A DNA stretch of 64,000 nucleotides from a virus, in IMG/VR virus record IMGVR_UViG_3300025108_000024, positions 28,306-92,305 of that record. One strand, given 5' to 3'. Of the stretch, positions 55,895 through 62,123 are shown piece by piece (the first letter of the stretch is position 1; the number at the start of each line of letters is the position of its first letter). The position numbers and the translations under genes are program-made. The notes under the pieces are model-generated. The model was given only the letters and a program-made list of their open reading frames with translations. It was not told where the DNA came from and did no database searches.

Positions 55895-56245
55895 ATGTCA
55901 AACAATTCAGTTTATTTCCGCAAGATGAGAATCAATGAGAACACTAAGAACGTGACCATTTATGTCACATCTAAACCACTGACACAGTCAGAAACCAACT
56001 TCCTTGGCTTTGACGTGACAGTCCGTGACCAAGATACTATTGTATCAGGTCAGCTTAACTTTGTTGATCCAAAGACCAAAAAGACCATGACTTCTAATCA
56101 CCCAATGGTGAAGAAGCTCAAGGCAACTAAGCCTGGAACAGAGATTAAAGGTTTCACCATCAATACTGACGCACCTGTGCGTAATATTGAAACTGGTGAT
56201 CCACTTCGTAATCTCTACTGGGTAGAAGCTGTTGCATCTGAATAG
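55895..56245 (+). CDS. First rightward gene, unknown, 116 residues
   Basis: Encodes a compact all-beta or mixed protein: KNVTIYVTSKPLTQSETN, FLGFDVTVRDQDTIVSGQLN, KKTMTSNHPMVKKLKATKPG and PGTEIKGFTINTDAP. No family recognised. Its codons are visibly richer in G+C than those of the structural genes, as is the RNA-like region behind it. It is the first gene of the rightward direction, so may be made soon after infection. An inverted-repeat promoter region lies upstream, a terminator-like hairpin downstream. Confidence 0.75.
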   Translation: MSNNSVYFRKMRINENTKNVTIYVTSKPLTQSETNFLGFDVTVRDQDTIVSGQLNFVDPKTKKTMTSNHPMVKKLKATKPGTEIKGFTINTDAPVRNIETGDPLRNLYWVEAVASE

Positions 56246-56400
56246 ATGCACAGCTTGCCCGCAAGGGTTTGCACTATATGATTGACATGCATTGTTACGT
56301 CCATTCCAGGCGTGATGTGCATGTTACCCATATGATTACACAGTTTACGCTTAAACTACCTGGCTGGCGTTGAAAGTTACCAGGAACTGTGTTTATTTTA
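56246..56400 (+). ncRNA. Candidate structured RNA or complex terminator
   Basis: Three hairpins follow the stop codon: CTTGCCCGCAAG near 56254, ACATGCA/TGCATGT (56285-56291 with 56318-56324, and TTACG/CGTGA inside), and ACACAGTT/AACTGTGT (56338-56345 with 56385-56392) with inner CCTGG/CCAGG. The last is followed by TTTATTTTATTTG, like an intrinsic terminator. The region is G+C-richer than its surroundings. A leader, a small RNA or terminator are all possible; any 31-codon frame here is probably incidental. Confidence 0.45.
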
Positions 56401-56427
56401 TTTGTTTGTGTGTTAAGTTGTAAAGAT

Positions 56428-56535
56428 GTGACCATATATGCCATAATCATTGGTTGTATGTTCATCATAATTGCAGTCACACAGTATAATATAAATATAG
56501 CTATAATAGTTACGTGCACTCAACAAGCACTCTAA
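56428..56535 (+). CDS. Possible small membrane protein, 35 residues
   Basis: A GTG-started frame encodes MTIYAIIIGCMFIIIAVTQY, one membrane segment, and ends after VTCTQQAL. Other tiny membrane proteins follow (66, 58 and 54 residues). It lies in the 405-base gap between two genes. The start codon is unusual and there is no strong ribosome site, so it is uncertain. Confidence 0.3.
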   Translation: MTIYAIIIGCMFIIIAVTQYNINIAIIVTCTQQAL

Positions 56536-56620
56536 TTATAATTGCATTGTGTATTATGTTCTTCTCTCTATGTATCTATATAAAGAGTAGTATTATATTA
56601 CCCGCAATATTGAACTCACC

Positions 56621-56650
56621 TAAAGCTGTAGAGCATTGTACTATTACATT
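56621..56650 (+). repeat. Repeated 30-base gene leader, copy 1
   Basis: The 30 bases just before the ATG at 56651 (starting TAAAGCTGTAGAGCATTG) match those before the ATG at 57021 at 23 of 30 positions with no gap. This aligns the two start codons and supports the ATG over an in-frame TTG 15 bases upstream. Confidence 0.65.
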
Positions 56651-56992
56651 ATGAATTTATTCAAAGAAAACGTTATACTGACCAAAAAATATACTAGATA
56701 TGGAGGAGACTCTGAATCAGTCTTAGGTCTTGTAACTGACCACAAAGGTTATACTTATCTTTACAGTGATGCTGAAACATTTAATAACCATACCATGGGA
56801 CTATGTAGGTTATTTAGTATAACTTCTTGTCCTGAATATACTAAATGGTTGTTTAGTAATTCCATGGACTTATTAAATATGATCCATGATGACTATCCTT
56901 ATGGTGACTTCTATAATGATAGAACTGTTCGTGATGGTAGAAAGAAAGAGTTTCTTTATCTACTAAAAAAACTTAATGAAGATTTAAACTAA
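56651..56992 (+). CDS. Unknown rightward protein, 113 residues
   Basis: Starts MNLFKENVILTKKYTRYGG. Later segments are SVLGLVTDHKGYTYLYSDAE and DLLNMIHDDYPYGDFYNDRT, ending in a Lys-rich helix (KKEFLYLLKKLNEDLN). It looks like a small soluble alpha/beta protein; no family. Start chosen at the ATG aligned with the repeated leader. It is followed after a single-gene gap by a membrane protein with the same leader. Confidence 0.65.
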   Translation: MNLFKENVILTKKYTRYGGDSESVLGLVTDHKGYTYLYSDAETFNNHTMGLCRLFSITSCPEYTKWLFSNSMDLLNMIHDDYPYGDFYNDRTVRDGRKKEFLYLLKKLNEDLN

Positions 56993-57020
56993 AAGCTGGA
57001 GAGCATCGTACTAAATCGTT
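56991..57020 (+). repeat. Repeated 30-base gene leader, copy 2
   Basis: Starts AAAAGCTGGAGAGCATCG; GGAGAG is Shine-Dalgarno-like here, and GCT..AGC can form a small hairpin. It overlaps the stop of the previous gene and ends at the ATG of the 66-residue membrane protein. Confidence 0.65.
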
Positions 57021-57221
57021 ATGATTAAAACCAAAACAATGCTGGTAAGCGTAAGCACGTTTATAATAACAGTACTAATATTTAATACAATCGTATGGTA
57101 TCTAGAAGATACTTGGACATTCAAAGAATGCTTTGCTCATGGTGCAACCATTGGCATGTCAGTAATATTTGGATGGGTACCTGCTTATATAGTAGCAGAT
57201 GATTACTACAAACGTATTTAA
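57021..57221 (+). CDS. Small membrane protein, two segments, 66 residues
   Basis: Two membrane segments are evident: TMLVSVSTFIITVLIFNTIV at about 6-26 and HGATIGMSVIFGWVPAYIV at about 40-58, with a charged loop (YLEDTWTFKECF) between. The size suits a holin-like or membrane-anchored regulator; the amidase lies far off in the other direction. The protein is transcribed rightward and so probably early. Confidence 0.65.
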   Translation: MIKTKTMLVSVSTFIITVLIFNTIVWYLEDTWTFKECFAHGATIGMSVIFGWVPAYIVADDYYKRI

Positions 57222-57402
57222 GATAATACCCGTGAAGCTAGCGGGAGTGTTAGGTGTCACTATGTACACTTAGAGGAATAGCCTGTCAGCTTATCTTCGT
57301 ACACGTTAGGTCAAAGTAGGGCCGTTGGGTTTGACATCCCTGAATTGTGTATTTGTCTTGTCTGTGGGATATGTAACAGTCACCGTCAACCGGGTAAACG
57401 GT
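57220..57402 (+). ncRNA. Candidate structured non-coding RNA
   Basis: Region without a convincing frame. Part one is closed by AAGATAA/TTATCTT (57220-57226, 57291-57297) and contains CCCG/CGGG, AGTGT/ACACT and AGG/CCT hairpins: clover-like, but the loop sizes and lack of a TTC loop exclude a tRNA. Part two: GTACAC/GTGTAT pairs enclose GTCAAA/TTTGAC (57310-57315, 57330-57335); its loop AGGG can pair with CCCT behind the stem, a pseudoknot. Part three is ACCG/CGGT (57382-57385, 57399-57402). The stretch is much richer in G+C than its flanks. Confidence 0.5.
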
Positions 57403-57453
57403 CGTTAAGAGGTAACCATGCTCTTTATTTTTTCACCTTAAAACAAAAACATC

Positions 57454-57630
57454 ATGCTAACAAGAATCTTAGTAGTGCTATTAACAATATTTGTAGCATT
57501 CAACTGCTTTAGAGCAGGACATGATGCATCAACAAATGGAGATACTGCTAGTGCAGTATTACTCTTCATTATTGGAGTTGCATCGTTATATATACCATTA
57601 ATCCTAAAAGAAGAACCTAATAATACCTAA
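57454..57630 (+). CDS. Small membrane protein, two segments, 58 residues
   Basis: ATG at 57454 gives LTRILVVLLTIFVAFNCFRA, then AGHDASTNGDTAS, then AVLLFIIGVASLYIPLILKE, two clear membrane helices with a short polar loop. Five bases separate it from the next gene. No family. One of four tiny membrane proteins in this region, so it may act at the host membrane, for example in superinfection exclusion; that is a guess. Confidence 0.6.
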   Translation: MLTRILVVLLTIFVAFNCFRAGHDASTNGDTASAVLLFIIGVASLYIPLILKEEPNNT

Positions 57631-57635
57631 ACATC

Positions 57636-57920
57636 ATGAGAATATATGTAAAAAACCCAGGCAGATTTGCTAAGTACAAGGGTCAAGTTGTACTAACACA
57701 CTTTCAAGACACTAATAATACTATAATCCGTGACAATTACGGAGATATACAACGTGTCAATACAGATAAGTTAGAAGCAATCAGTATTGTAGAGCTTAAT
57801 GAAGCTTTAGAATCTGATGAATCGTTACGTGAAGTAGCGTCACATGAAGAGTATATCACTGTTGGAGAACCCAAGTATGATGATGTATCTTACATGAAGT
57901 ATGTTGCATTACACTGTTAA
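57636..57920 (+). CDS. Unknown protein, 94 residues
   Basis: An N-terminal beta half (MRIYVKNPGRFAKYKGQVVL, then DNYGDIQRVNTDKLEAISIV) resembles a small SH3-like barrel, followed by an acidic helical region (ELNEALESDESLREVASHEE). No family recognised. It is 5 bases after the small membrane protein and shows normal codon use. Confidence 0.6.
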   Translation: MRIYVKNPGRFAKYKGQVVLTHFQDTNNTIIRDNYGDIQRVNTDKLEAISIVELNEALESDESLREVASHEEYITVGEPKYDDVSYMKYVALHC

Positions 57921-57983
57921 ATTTATCAGGTAGGGTTGTATAAACTCTACCTGTTACATATCTTTACTTCAAACAATTAGATT

Positions 57984-58139
57984 ATGGAAGATCAAGAATG
58001 TACTTACAGCTATTACTTAGATGGACTAGAATATATTACTCCATCTTTAGATTATGCAATAGAAAAAACAGATAGAAAGACCATCGTTGCAAAATGTTAT
58101 GGTCTTAAACCAAAAATAATAGAATTAAATAATCTTTAA
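57984..58139 (+). CDS. Small unknown protein, 51 residues
   Basis: ATG at 57984 encodes EDQECTYSYYLDGLEYITPS then LDYAIEKTDRKTIVAKCYGL and ends IIELNNL. It has the YYLDG and IEKTDRKTI of a small alpha/beta peptide. Compatible codon use and an A-rich leader support it, but it is short and unknown. Confidence 0.5.
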   Translation: MEDQECTYSYYLDGLEYITPSLDYAIEKTDRKTIVAKCYGLKPKIIELNNL

Positions 58140-58150
58140 AAACCAATTTT

Positions 58151-58279
58151 ATGTATAGACCAAAATTTAGTTTTCACGTAACCTTTGCTGAATTTATAGG
58201 CTTAGGTATAGCATGGCAAAGAGACCGTGTAGCAATTATCCTTCCCTTTGTAATGTTTGAAGTGTCATGGAGAAATTAG
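58151..58279 (+). CDS. Small membrane-associated protein, 42 residues
   Basis: Starts at 58151: MYRPKFSFHVTFAEFIGLGI then AWQRDRVAIILPFVMFEVSW. Hydrophobic segments flank a charged QRDR turn, like a hairpin that lies on or in the membrane. It overlaps the next gene by 13 bases, consistent with coupling. Confidence 0.5.
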   Translation: MYRPKFSFHVTFAEFIGLGIAWQRDRVAIILPFVMFEVSWRN

Positions 58280-58857
58280 TTAAACAATTAATAGACGCTA
58301 GAAAAACAAAGACTCATGTAGGAAAAAGTCAATCATATGAACTAAACATACTTAAACTTGAAAGAGGTGTAGTATGTAAAGGCCACAGAGGTAGTATTGT
58401 TTACGGAAAGAATGGTGATAACCAATATTTACGTACACATAATAGCTACTATGATGGTCATATAGCATTTGAATATAATTTTCAAGGTGATTATTCACGT
58501 ATTGATGTAAGTATAACTGCGGATAATCCAAAGTACTTACAAAGATTTCATAGTAAGATCACAGAGAAAGGAAAATATACTGTTGGGATTGATTCTCCTA
58601 AATCAATCTTAGATAATAGTACTGAATTAATGTTTGATCATAGCTGGTTATGTATAAAGCATAGTATAGTTATGCCATCATTTGTGCCACTAAGTCACTA
58701 TGAAAACATCAAGTTGGTAGAATCTATGAGAATGATTCTCAAAAGATTTAAATCTATCATACGTGAGAACGCAAACAGTAATGAATTTTGTAATTCAGTT
58801 ACATTCAAATGTGATAAGAAGAAAGAGGTTTACATAGCTAAATCTTTATACAATTAA
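58267..58857 (+). CDS. Unknown protein, 196 residues
   Basis: Starts MEKLVKQLIDARKTKTHVGK. The middle is beta with Tyr and Gly (GHRGSIVYGKNGDNQYLRTH, GHIAFEYNFQGDYSRIDVSI), the end helical and basic (ESMRMILKRFKSIIRENAN). No family; no membrane segment or signal. After it comes a 180-base gap with operator-like repeats and a promoter. Confidence 0.6.
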   Translation: MEKLVKQLIDARKTKTHVGKSQSYELNILKLERGVVCKGHRGSIVYGKNGDNQYLRTHNSYYDGHIAFEYNFQGDYSRIDVSITADNPKYLQRFHSKITEKGKYTVGIDSPKSILDNSTELMFDHSWLCIKHSIVMPSFVPLSHYENIKLVESMRMILKRFKSIIRENANSNEFCNSVTFKCDKKKEVYIAKSLYN

Positions 58858-58861
58858 TAAG

Positions 58862-58937
58862 TGCAGCATATTGCATACTAACAGTACCAGTATTCTAATA
58901 GAGTATATTACTATAAGTAAAAACTGCAATATATTGC
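58862..58937 (+). promoter_or_regulatory. Two operator-like repeats upstream of a promoter
   Basis: TGCAGCATATTGC at 58862-58874 and TGCAATATATTGC at 58925-58937 agree at 11 of 13 bases; the second contains the perfect palindrome GCAATATATTGC. They are 63 bases apart, just upstream of a sigma-70-like promoter: a repressor or activator pair would fit. Confidence 0.45.
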
Positions 58938-58969
58938 CATAACTTATGTTTAGGTGATGTAAAAGTAAC

Positions 58970-58998
58970 TTGTTCTTTAACAGACGCAAGCTTATAAT
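58970..58998 (+). promoter_or_regulatory. Sigma-70-like promoter
   Basis: TTGTTC at 58970, an exact 17-base spacer, and a perfect TATAAT at 58993. It would start a transcript near 59005, with the 179-residue gene at 59037. Bacteroidetes hosts normally use a different consensus (TAnnTTTG), so this may be for another polymerase or coincidental. Confidence 0.45.
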
Positions 58999-59036
58999 AG
59001 GCAAGTTATTTTTCTAAACACTAATTTTTATTTAAC

Positions 59037-59576
59037 ATGGCTAAAGTCAGCAATAAAACAGTAGAGAATATATTTAAAAAATGTTTTGATAATAAAACAC
59101 ATATCAATTATAACCATGCAATTAAAGCTATACTAGCAAATCTACAAGATGAACAGATGGAATTAGTACTTGATTTGCTTAGTTCTGATGAACCATATGA
59201 GCCTATTAATAGGAATGACTATGTAAAGGCTGATATACAGGACTATCATCTAAGAAAATACTTTAATTATGATACCCTTAAAGAAATGGGTCTTATATGT
59301 AAAGATACAGATAAGGTTTATGCCAGAATTGTAGATGATACAAGTTGGGGTAGTTCATATAACGCTTATAATGGTCAGTTTAAAGTAGTTTATTTATATC
59401 ACAATGATAAAAATGAGCTACAAGAACATGAAGATACTGTACACTCTATTGGTTTACAAAAAGTAAACAAAGAAGATATATTATACTTTAAAAATTTAAA
59501 CAATGGCAAAGATAAGCAAGCCTCTACTCAGAGAGGAGATAAAGAAGTGGGGAACGTTGAAGAGAATGTATTCTAG
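59037..59576 (+). CDS. Unknown protein, 179 residues
   Basis: Starts MAKVSNKTVENIFKKCFDNK, then helical LQDEQMELVLDLLSSDEPYE, then a beta part YARIVDDTSWGSSYNAYNGQ and FKVVYLYHNDKNELQEHEDT. No family. First gene behind a sigma-70-like promoter. The C-terminus overlaps the next frame by 74 bases. Confidence 0.65.
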   Translation: MAKVSNKTVENIFKKCFDNKTHINYNHAIKAILANLQDEQMELVLDLLSSDEPYEPINRNDYVKADIQDYHLRKYFNYDTLKEMGLICKDTDKVYARIVDDTSWGSSYNAYNGQFKVVYLYHNDKNELQEHEDTVHSIGLQKVNKEDILYFKNLNNGKDKQASTQRGDKEVGNVEENVF

Positions 59577-59700
59577 ACAAGTTCATAGCTTCGGTAGTTA
59601 TATGAATAAAAAGTACTTAATGAGAAGTACAAATTTAGCAGATGCAAAAACATCTATATCTGCTATAAGATTAATTCTTGAACATCATGTCGTATACTAA
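59503..59700 (+). CDS. Possible small helical protein, 65 residues
   Basis: Frame starts in the 3' end of the previous gene with MAKISKPLLREEIKKWGTLK; an alternative ATG at 59566 (MYSRQVHSFGSYMNKKYLMR) reduces the overlap from 74 to 11 bases. The product is basic and helical. The stop lies 14 bases inside the next gene. It may be real and coupled to the HTH gene, but the overlap lowers confidence. Confidence 0.45.
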   Translation: MAKISKPLLREEIKKWGTLKRMYSRQVHSFGSYMNKKYLMRSTNLADAKTSISAIRLILEHHVVY

Positions 59701-59935
59701 ACGTTTTGGTATAGTGAGTCAAGAAGTTTTACAAGATCCTGAGCTAAGTATTCAAGCAAAAGGTTTATATAGTTTATTATGTACATACGCTGATAAAAAT
59801 AGAGAGTGTTTTCCTTCAATAAATACACTAGCAGATCACTGCAATAAATCAGTAAGAAGTATATCATATCTTATCTCTGAACTAAAAAACAAGAAATATT
59901 TAACAAGAAATGGTAGAATAATCACATTAAAATAA
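59687..59935 (+). CDS. HTH_36-type DNA-binding protein, 82 residues
   Basis: YTKRFGIVSQEVLQDPELSI then QAKGLYSLLCTYADKNRECF and PSINTLADHCNKSVRSISYL is the replication-initiator-like winged helix (HTH_36): G.....L.D..LS..AKGLY......N..CFPS...LA...... SvR.i...I..L. The recognition helix is about KSVRSISYLISELKN. I use the ATG at 59687 (SYTKRFG), three codons after an upstream one. It may start replication or control transcription; only the N-terminal domain of such proteins is present. Confidence 0.72.
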   Translation: MSYTKRFGIVSQEVLQDPELSIQAKGLYSLLCTYADKNRECFPSINTLADHCNKSVRSISYLISELKNKKYLTRNGRIITLK

Positions 59936-59936
59936 A

Positions 59937-59955
59937 ATAGTTAGCTATATACTGC
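59937..59955 (+). promoter_or_regulatory. 19-base element shared with the scaffold gene leader
   Basis: ATAGTTAGCTATATACTGC, 90 bases before the ATG at 60046. The other copy (45486-45504) lies about 99 bases before the scaffold gene on the opposite strand and faces it in the same way. Confidence 0.55.
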
Positions 59956-60022
59956 TAATTATTTGCAGAACAACATCATTAATCTCTTAATTATACTTCT
60001 ATAGTAGCATTTATATTCATAC

Positions 60023-60041
60023 TTTTACAATAATTGTAAAA
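60023..60041. repeat. Perfect 9-base palindrome arms before a start codon
   Basis: TTTTACAAT, then A, then ATTGTAAAA, ends 4 bases before the ATG at 60046. As DNA it could be a repressor site; as RNA it would form a hairpin that sits at the ribosome start. Confidence 0.65.
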
Positions 60042-60045
60042 CAAA

Positions 60046-60321
60046 ATGATATACCAGTTACCAAATGGACGTATAATTGAATTATCTGTAGAACAGTTTC
60101 TTGAACTGAATGATACAGAGGTTAACGAGCTTAATGGTTTAAGTTCAGCATATAGTCTTGAGTGTAATAATCCTTTTTATAACTTATTTGCTAAAGGAGA
60201 CAAAGAATCAAAGAGAGTAGCTAAAGAACTTGTTAATGAACAAGAGTTTGAGCCAAGTCTTTTTGACATTGATCCTTTAGAAAAGTTAGAAGATGATTAT
60301 TTTCATCCAGATGACATCTAA
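60046..60321 (+). CDS. Conserved crAss-like protein, 91 residues
   Basis: Starts MIYQLPNGRIIELSVEQFLE then LNDTEVNELNGLSSAYSLEC; a MIYQLPNGR-I-..S.E..L opening is one I know from small acidic proteins common in crAss-like and other Bacteroidetes phages, without known role. The C-terminus is very acidic (EFEPSLFDIDPLEKLEDDYF). It lies before the possible SSB gene and overlaps nothing except a non-coding start. Confidence 0.65.
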   Translation: MIYQLPNGRIIELSVEQFLELNDTEVNELNGLSSAYSLECNNPFYNLFAKGDKESKRVAKELVNEQEFEPSLFDIDPLEKLEDDYFHPDDI

Positions 60322-60346
60322 AAGTTTAACCTTTAATAATTTAAAA

Positions 60347-60940
60347 ATGAATAACAAAGTTCAAATTATCCCTGATGATTTAGGGAACGTAATCCGTGTA
60401 TCTCAAAACAATTCAGAATTTGGTCATGTAAGACTAGAACAACAAAGAATTATCTTTGGCAACACAGGATGGGTAGACAGAAAACCCGTATCAACACTAT
60501 TACATGGTAAAGTAGAAAACCTTCAAGCTATGGGTCTTGCAGACCTAACTGAGATGGATGGTAAGATTGTAATAAATGAGTCTTTAGAGCCATTTAACAA
60601 GAAAGATCCAGACCGTGACCTTAAAATTGCTGGTAAAACAGGAATTATTTGCTGTCAAGATGGACAACCTATTTATAGGAAAACAGTCTTTTTATCAGAT
60701 ATCAATGCAAAAGATACATTAATAGCACACAACAATGGTGATGCAATTAAAGAAGCTAATGCATTACAGTATGAAGAATCTAATCAACCAAAGTTAACTG
60801 TTACAGCAGAAGAAGCATTTGGAACTGATGATGATAACCAAATAGACTTAGAAGATTCTATCAATGAAGTACAAGCTTCAGAAGTAGATGTTGAATCAGA
60901 AGAAGTAGTAGAGCTAGAAGACTCTACATTTGAGCTATAG
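60347..60940 (+). CDS. Possible single-stranded-DNA-binding protein, 197 residues
   Basis: NNKVQIIPDDLGNVIRVSQN then NSEFGHVRLEQQRIIFGNTG begin a protein that is conserved in crAss-like phages (ten or so residues I recognise: QIIPDDLGNVI, EPFN..DPD.DLK.AG.TGI). The body is beta (LKIAGKTGIICCQDGQPIYR KTVF) as in an OB-fold, and the C-terminal 50 residues are strongly acidic (DDDNQIDLEDSINEVQASEV), the signature tail of phage SSBs. I use the ATG at 60347 because the upstream 18 codons overlap the previous gene. SSB is a best guess. Confidence 0.65.
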   Translation: MNNKVQIIPDDLGNVIRVSQNNSEFGHVRLEQQRIIFGNTGWVDRKPVSTLLHGKVENLQAMGLADLTEMDGKIVINESLEPFNKKDPDRDLKIAGKTGIICCQDGQPIYRKTVFLSDINAKDTLIAHNNGDAIKEANALQYEESNQPKLTVTAEEAFGTDDDNQIDLEDSINEVQASEVDVESEEVVELEDSTFEL

Positions 60941-60964
60941 TAATATAGCGTAGTACACTTATCA

Positions 60965-61000
60965 AAAGGGGCTGGTAGAAATACTAGCCCTTTTTATTTT
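60965..61000 (+). terminator. Intrinsic terminator after the SSB-like gene
   Basis: AAAGGGGCTGGTA pairs with TACTAGCCCTTT around GAAA, followed by TTTTTATTTTT on the plus strand. Confidence 0.85.
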
Positions 61001-61026
61001 TCACCTTTATAAACACACTTTAAAAC

Positions 61027-61539
61027 ATGCTAACTAATGAACAAAAAGAAATCCTTAGAATTGAAAGACAAATTAATGAGATTGAGAAACGTAAGTCACG
61101 TTATGAGTATTTAGGTATACTAAGTGAATATCAATTACAACCTGAAATCATGGCTCAGTGCCTTGATTACACTAAACTTAATCCCACACAACACTTTTTA
61201 TTTAAAAGAGTGTTACATGGACTTAATGTATATACTCCAGAAGAAAGGAGTAAACTTCATTGGGACAAAGCAAGAAGAATAAAAAAAGTATGGCAAAGAG
61301 GACAAAGAGAAGTTAATGCTTGGAAACAAGTTATAACTGCTAAGAAAGTTCAGCCAATATTTAGTATATTTACAGGAACACCACTTGGTCGTGCTCTTGC
61401 AGCGTTTCCTATAGATGAGACAGATCCTACTGTTATTAACAAGATTAGTTTTAAAGATCTTGGAATAAAATATGAAGATTTAATCTTGTTTTATATGAAG
61501 AAAGGGCTACTGCCTAGAAATTATCTTACGTTAAAATGA
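61027..61539 (+). CDS. Unknown protein, 170 residues
   Basis: N-terminal helical region (TNEQKEILRIERQINEIEKR), a middle with HWDKARRIKKVWQRGQREVN then AWKQVITAKKVQPIFSIFTG, and a C-terminal helix-strand. The basic WDKARRIKKVWQRGQREVN could bind nucleic acid. No family is certain; I recall similar proteins beside HNH genes in Bacteroidetes phages. It overlaps the HNH gene by 4 bases. Confidence 0.62.
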   Translation: MLTNEQKEILRIERQINEIEKRKSRYEYLGILSEYQLQPEIMAQCLDYTKLNPTQHFLFKRVLHGLNVYTPEERSKLHWDKARRIKKVWQRGQREVNAWKQVITAKKVQPIFSIFTGTPLGRALAAFPIDETDPTVINKISFKDLGIKYEDLILFYMKKGLLPRNYLTLK

Positions 61540-61937
61540 TTAAGCAGAAAAAGAAACTATGTAACAATTGCAATACGGAACAATTTATCTGGAAAAATGA
61601 TAAAGGAAGCCGTTATTGCAAAAGTTGCTGGTATAAATCAAAAGAAGTTAAAAAACCATTACAAAGGAAACCCATTAATAAAAAATCAAAAATGATGGTA
61701 GCATTAGATTCAGCTTACAGTAAACTTAGAAGAAAGTTTATGGAAGAGAATCCAATGTGTCAAGCCGCTTTACCTTGTTGTACAGGAGCATCAACTGATG
61801 TTCATCATAAACAAGGGAGGGGTGAAAATCATTTAAAAGTAAGTACATGGTTGTCTGTATGTAGGCAATGTCACATGTATATTGAGGAACATCCAAAAGA
61901 AGCAATTGAATTAGGATTCTCTATTAAAAGAATTTAA
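61536..61937 (+). CDS. HNH-type nuclease-like protein, 133 residues
   Basis: An N-terminal zinc ribbon (CNNCNTEQFIWKNDKGSRY, then CKSCW) and a C-terminal HNH fold: MCQAALPCCTGASTDVHHKQ, GRGENHLKVSTWLSVCRQCH, MYIEEHPKEAIELGFS. The DVHHKQGRG (catalytic His) and CRQCHMYIEEHP (final H/N-type motif) belong to a small family frequent in Bacteroidetes phages, annotated as HNH or as NinG-like recombination proteins. As it starts inside the 170-residue gene the two are coupled. It may nick DNA for packaging, recombination or branching. Confidence 0.75.
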   Translation: MIKQKKKLCNNCNTEQFIWKNDKGSRYCKSCWYKSKEVKKPLQRKPINKKSKMMVALDSAYSKLRRKFMEENPMCQAALPCCTGASTDVHHKQGRGENHLKVSTWLSVCRQCHMYIEEHPKEAIELGFSIKRI

Positions 61938-61955
61938 ATTTGTTACTTCACATTA

Positions 61956-62029
61956 GGTCCTATAGCTCAATTGGATAGAGCAACAGCCTTCTAAGCTGTA
62001 GGTTCAAGGTTCAAGTCCTTGTGGGATCA
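61956..62029 (+). tRNA. tRNA-Arg (anticodon TCT)
   Basis: Acceptor GGTCCTA pairs with TGGGATC (with G-U pairs), D-arm GCTC/GAGC, anticodon stem ACAGC/GCTGT with loop CTTCTAA, T-arm CAAGG/CCTTG with TTCAAGT. Reads AGA, the most frequent Arg codon here. No CCA is encoded. Confidence 0.93.
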
Positions 62030-62034
62030 CTGAT

Positions 62035-62123
62035 GGCCGGATGATGAAATTGGTAGACATGACAGACTTAAAATCTGTTGAGCATTAATGCTCGTATGGG
62101 TTCAAGTCCCATTCCGGCTACCA
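62035..62123 (+). tRNA. tRNA-Leu (anticodon TAA)
   Basis: Acceptor GGCCGGA/TCCGGCT, TGAAATTGGTAGA D-arm, anticodon loop with TAA in GACTTAAAATC, a long variable arm with GAGCATTAATGCTC, T-arm ATGGG/CCCAT, and an encoded CCA end. Decodes UUA, abundant in this AT-rich genome. Confidence 0.93.

Noticed and set aside
55638-55901. 87-codon minus-strand frame in the divergent region
   Set aside because: It begins inside the start of the rightward gene, has no family likeness and crosses the hairpin and C-run; it looks like non-coding DNA.
56278-56373. 31-codon frame after the first rightward gene
   Set aside because: It lies inside the hairpin-rich stretch, whose base pairing explains the sequence better, and it has no protein-like pattern.
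57220-57297. A tRNA gene in the clover-like part of the structured region
   Set aside because: The anticodon-like loop is about 15 bases, there is no TTC loop and the last arm does not abut the acceptor stem.
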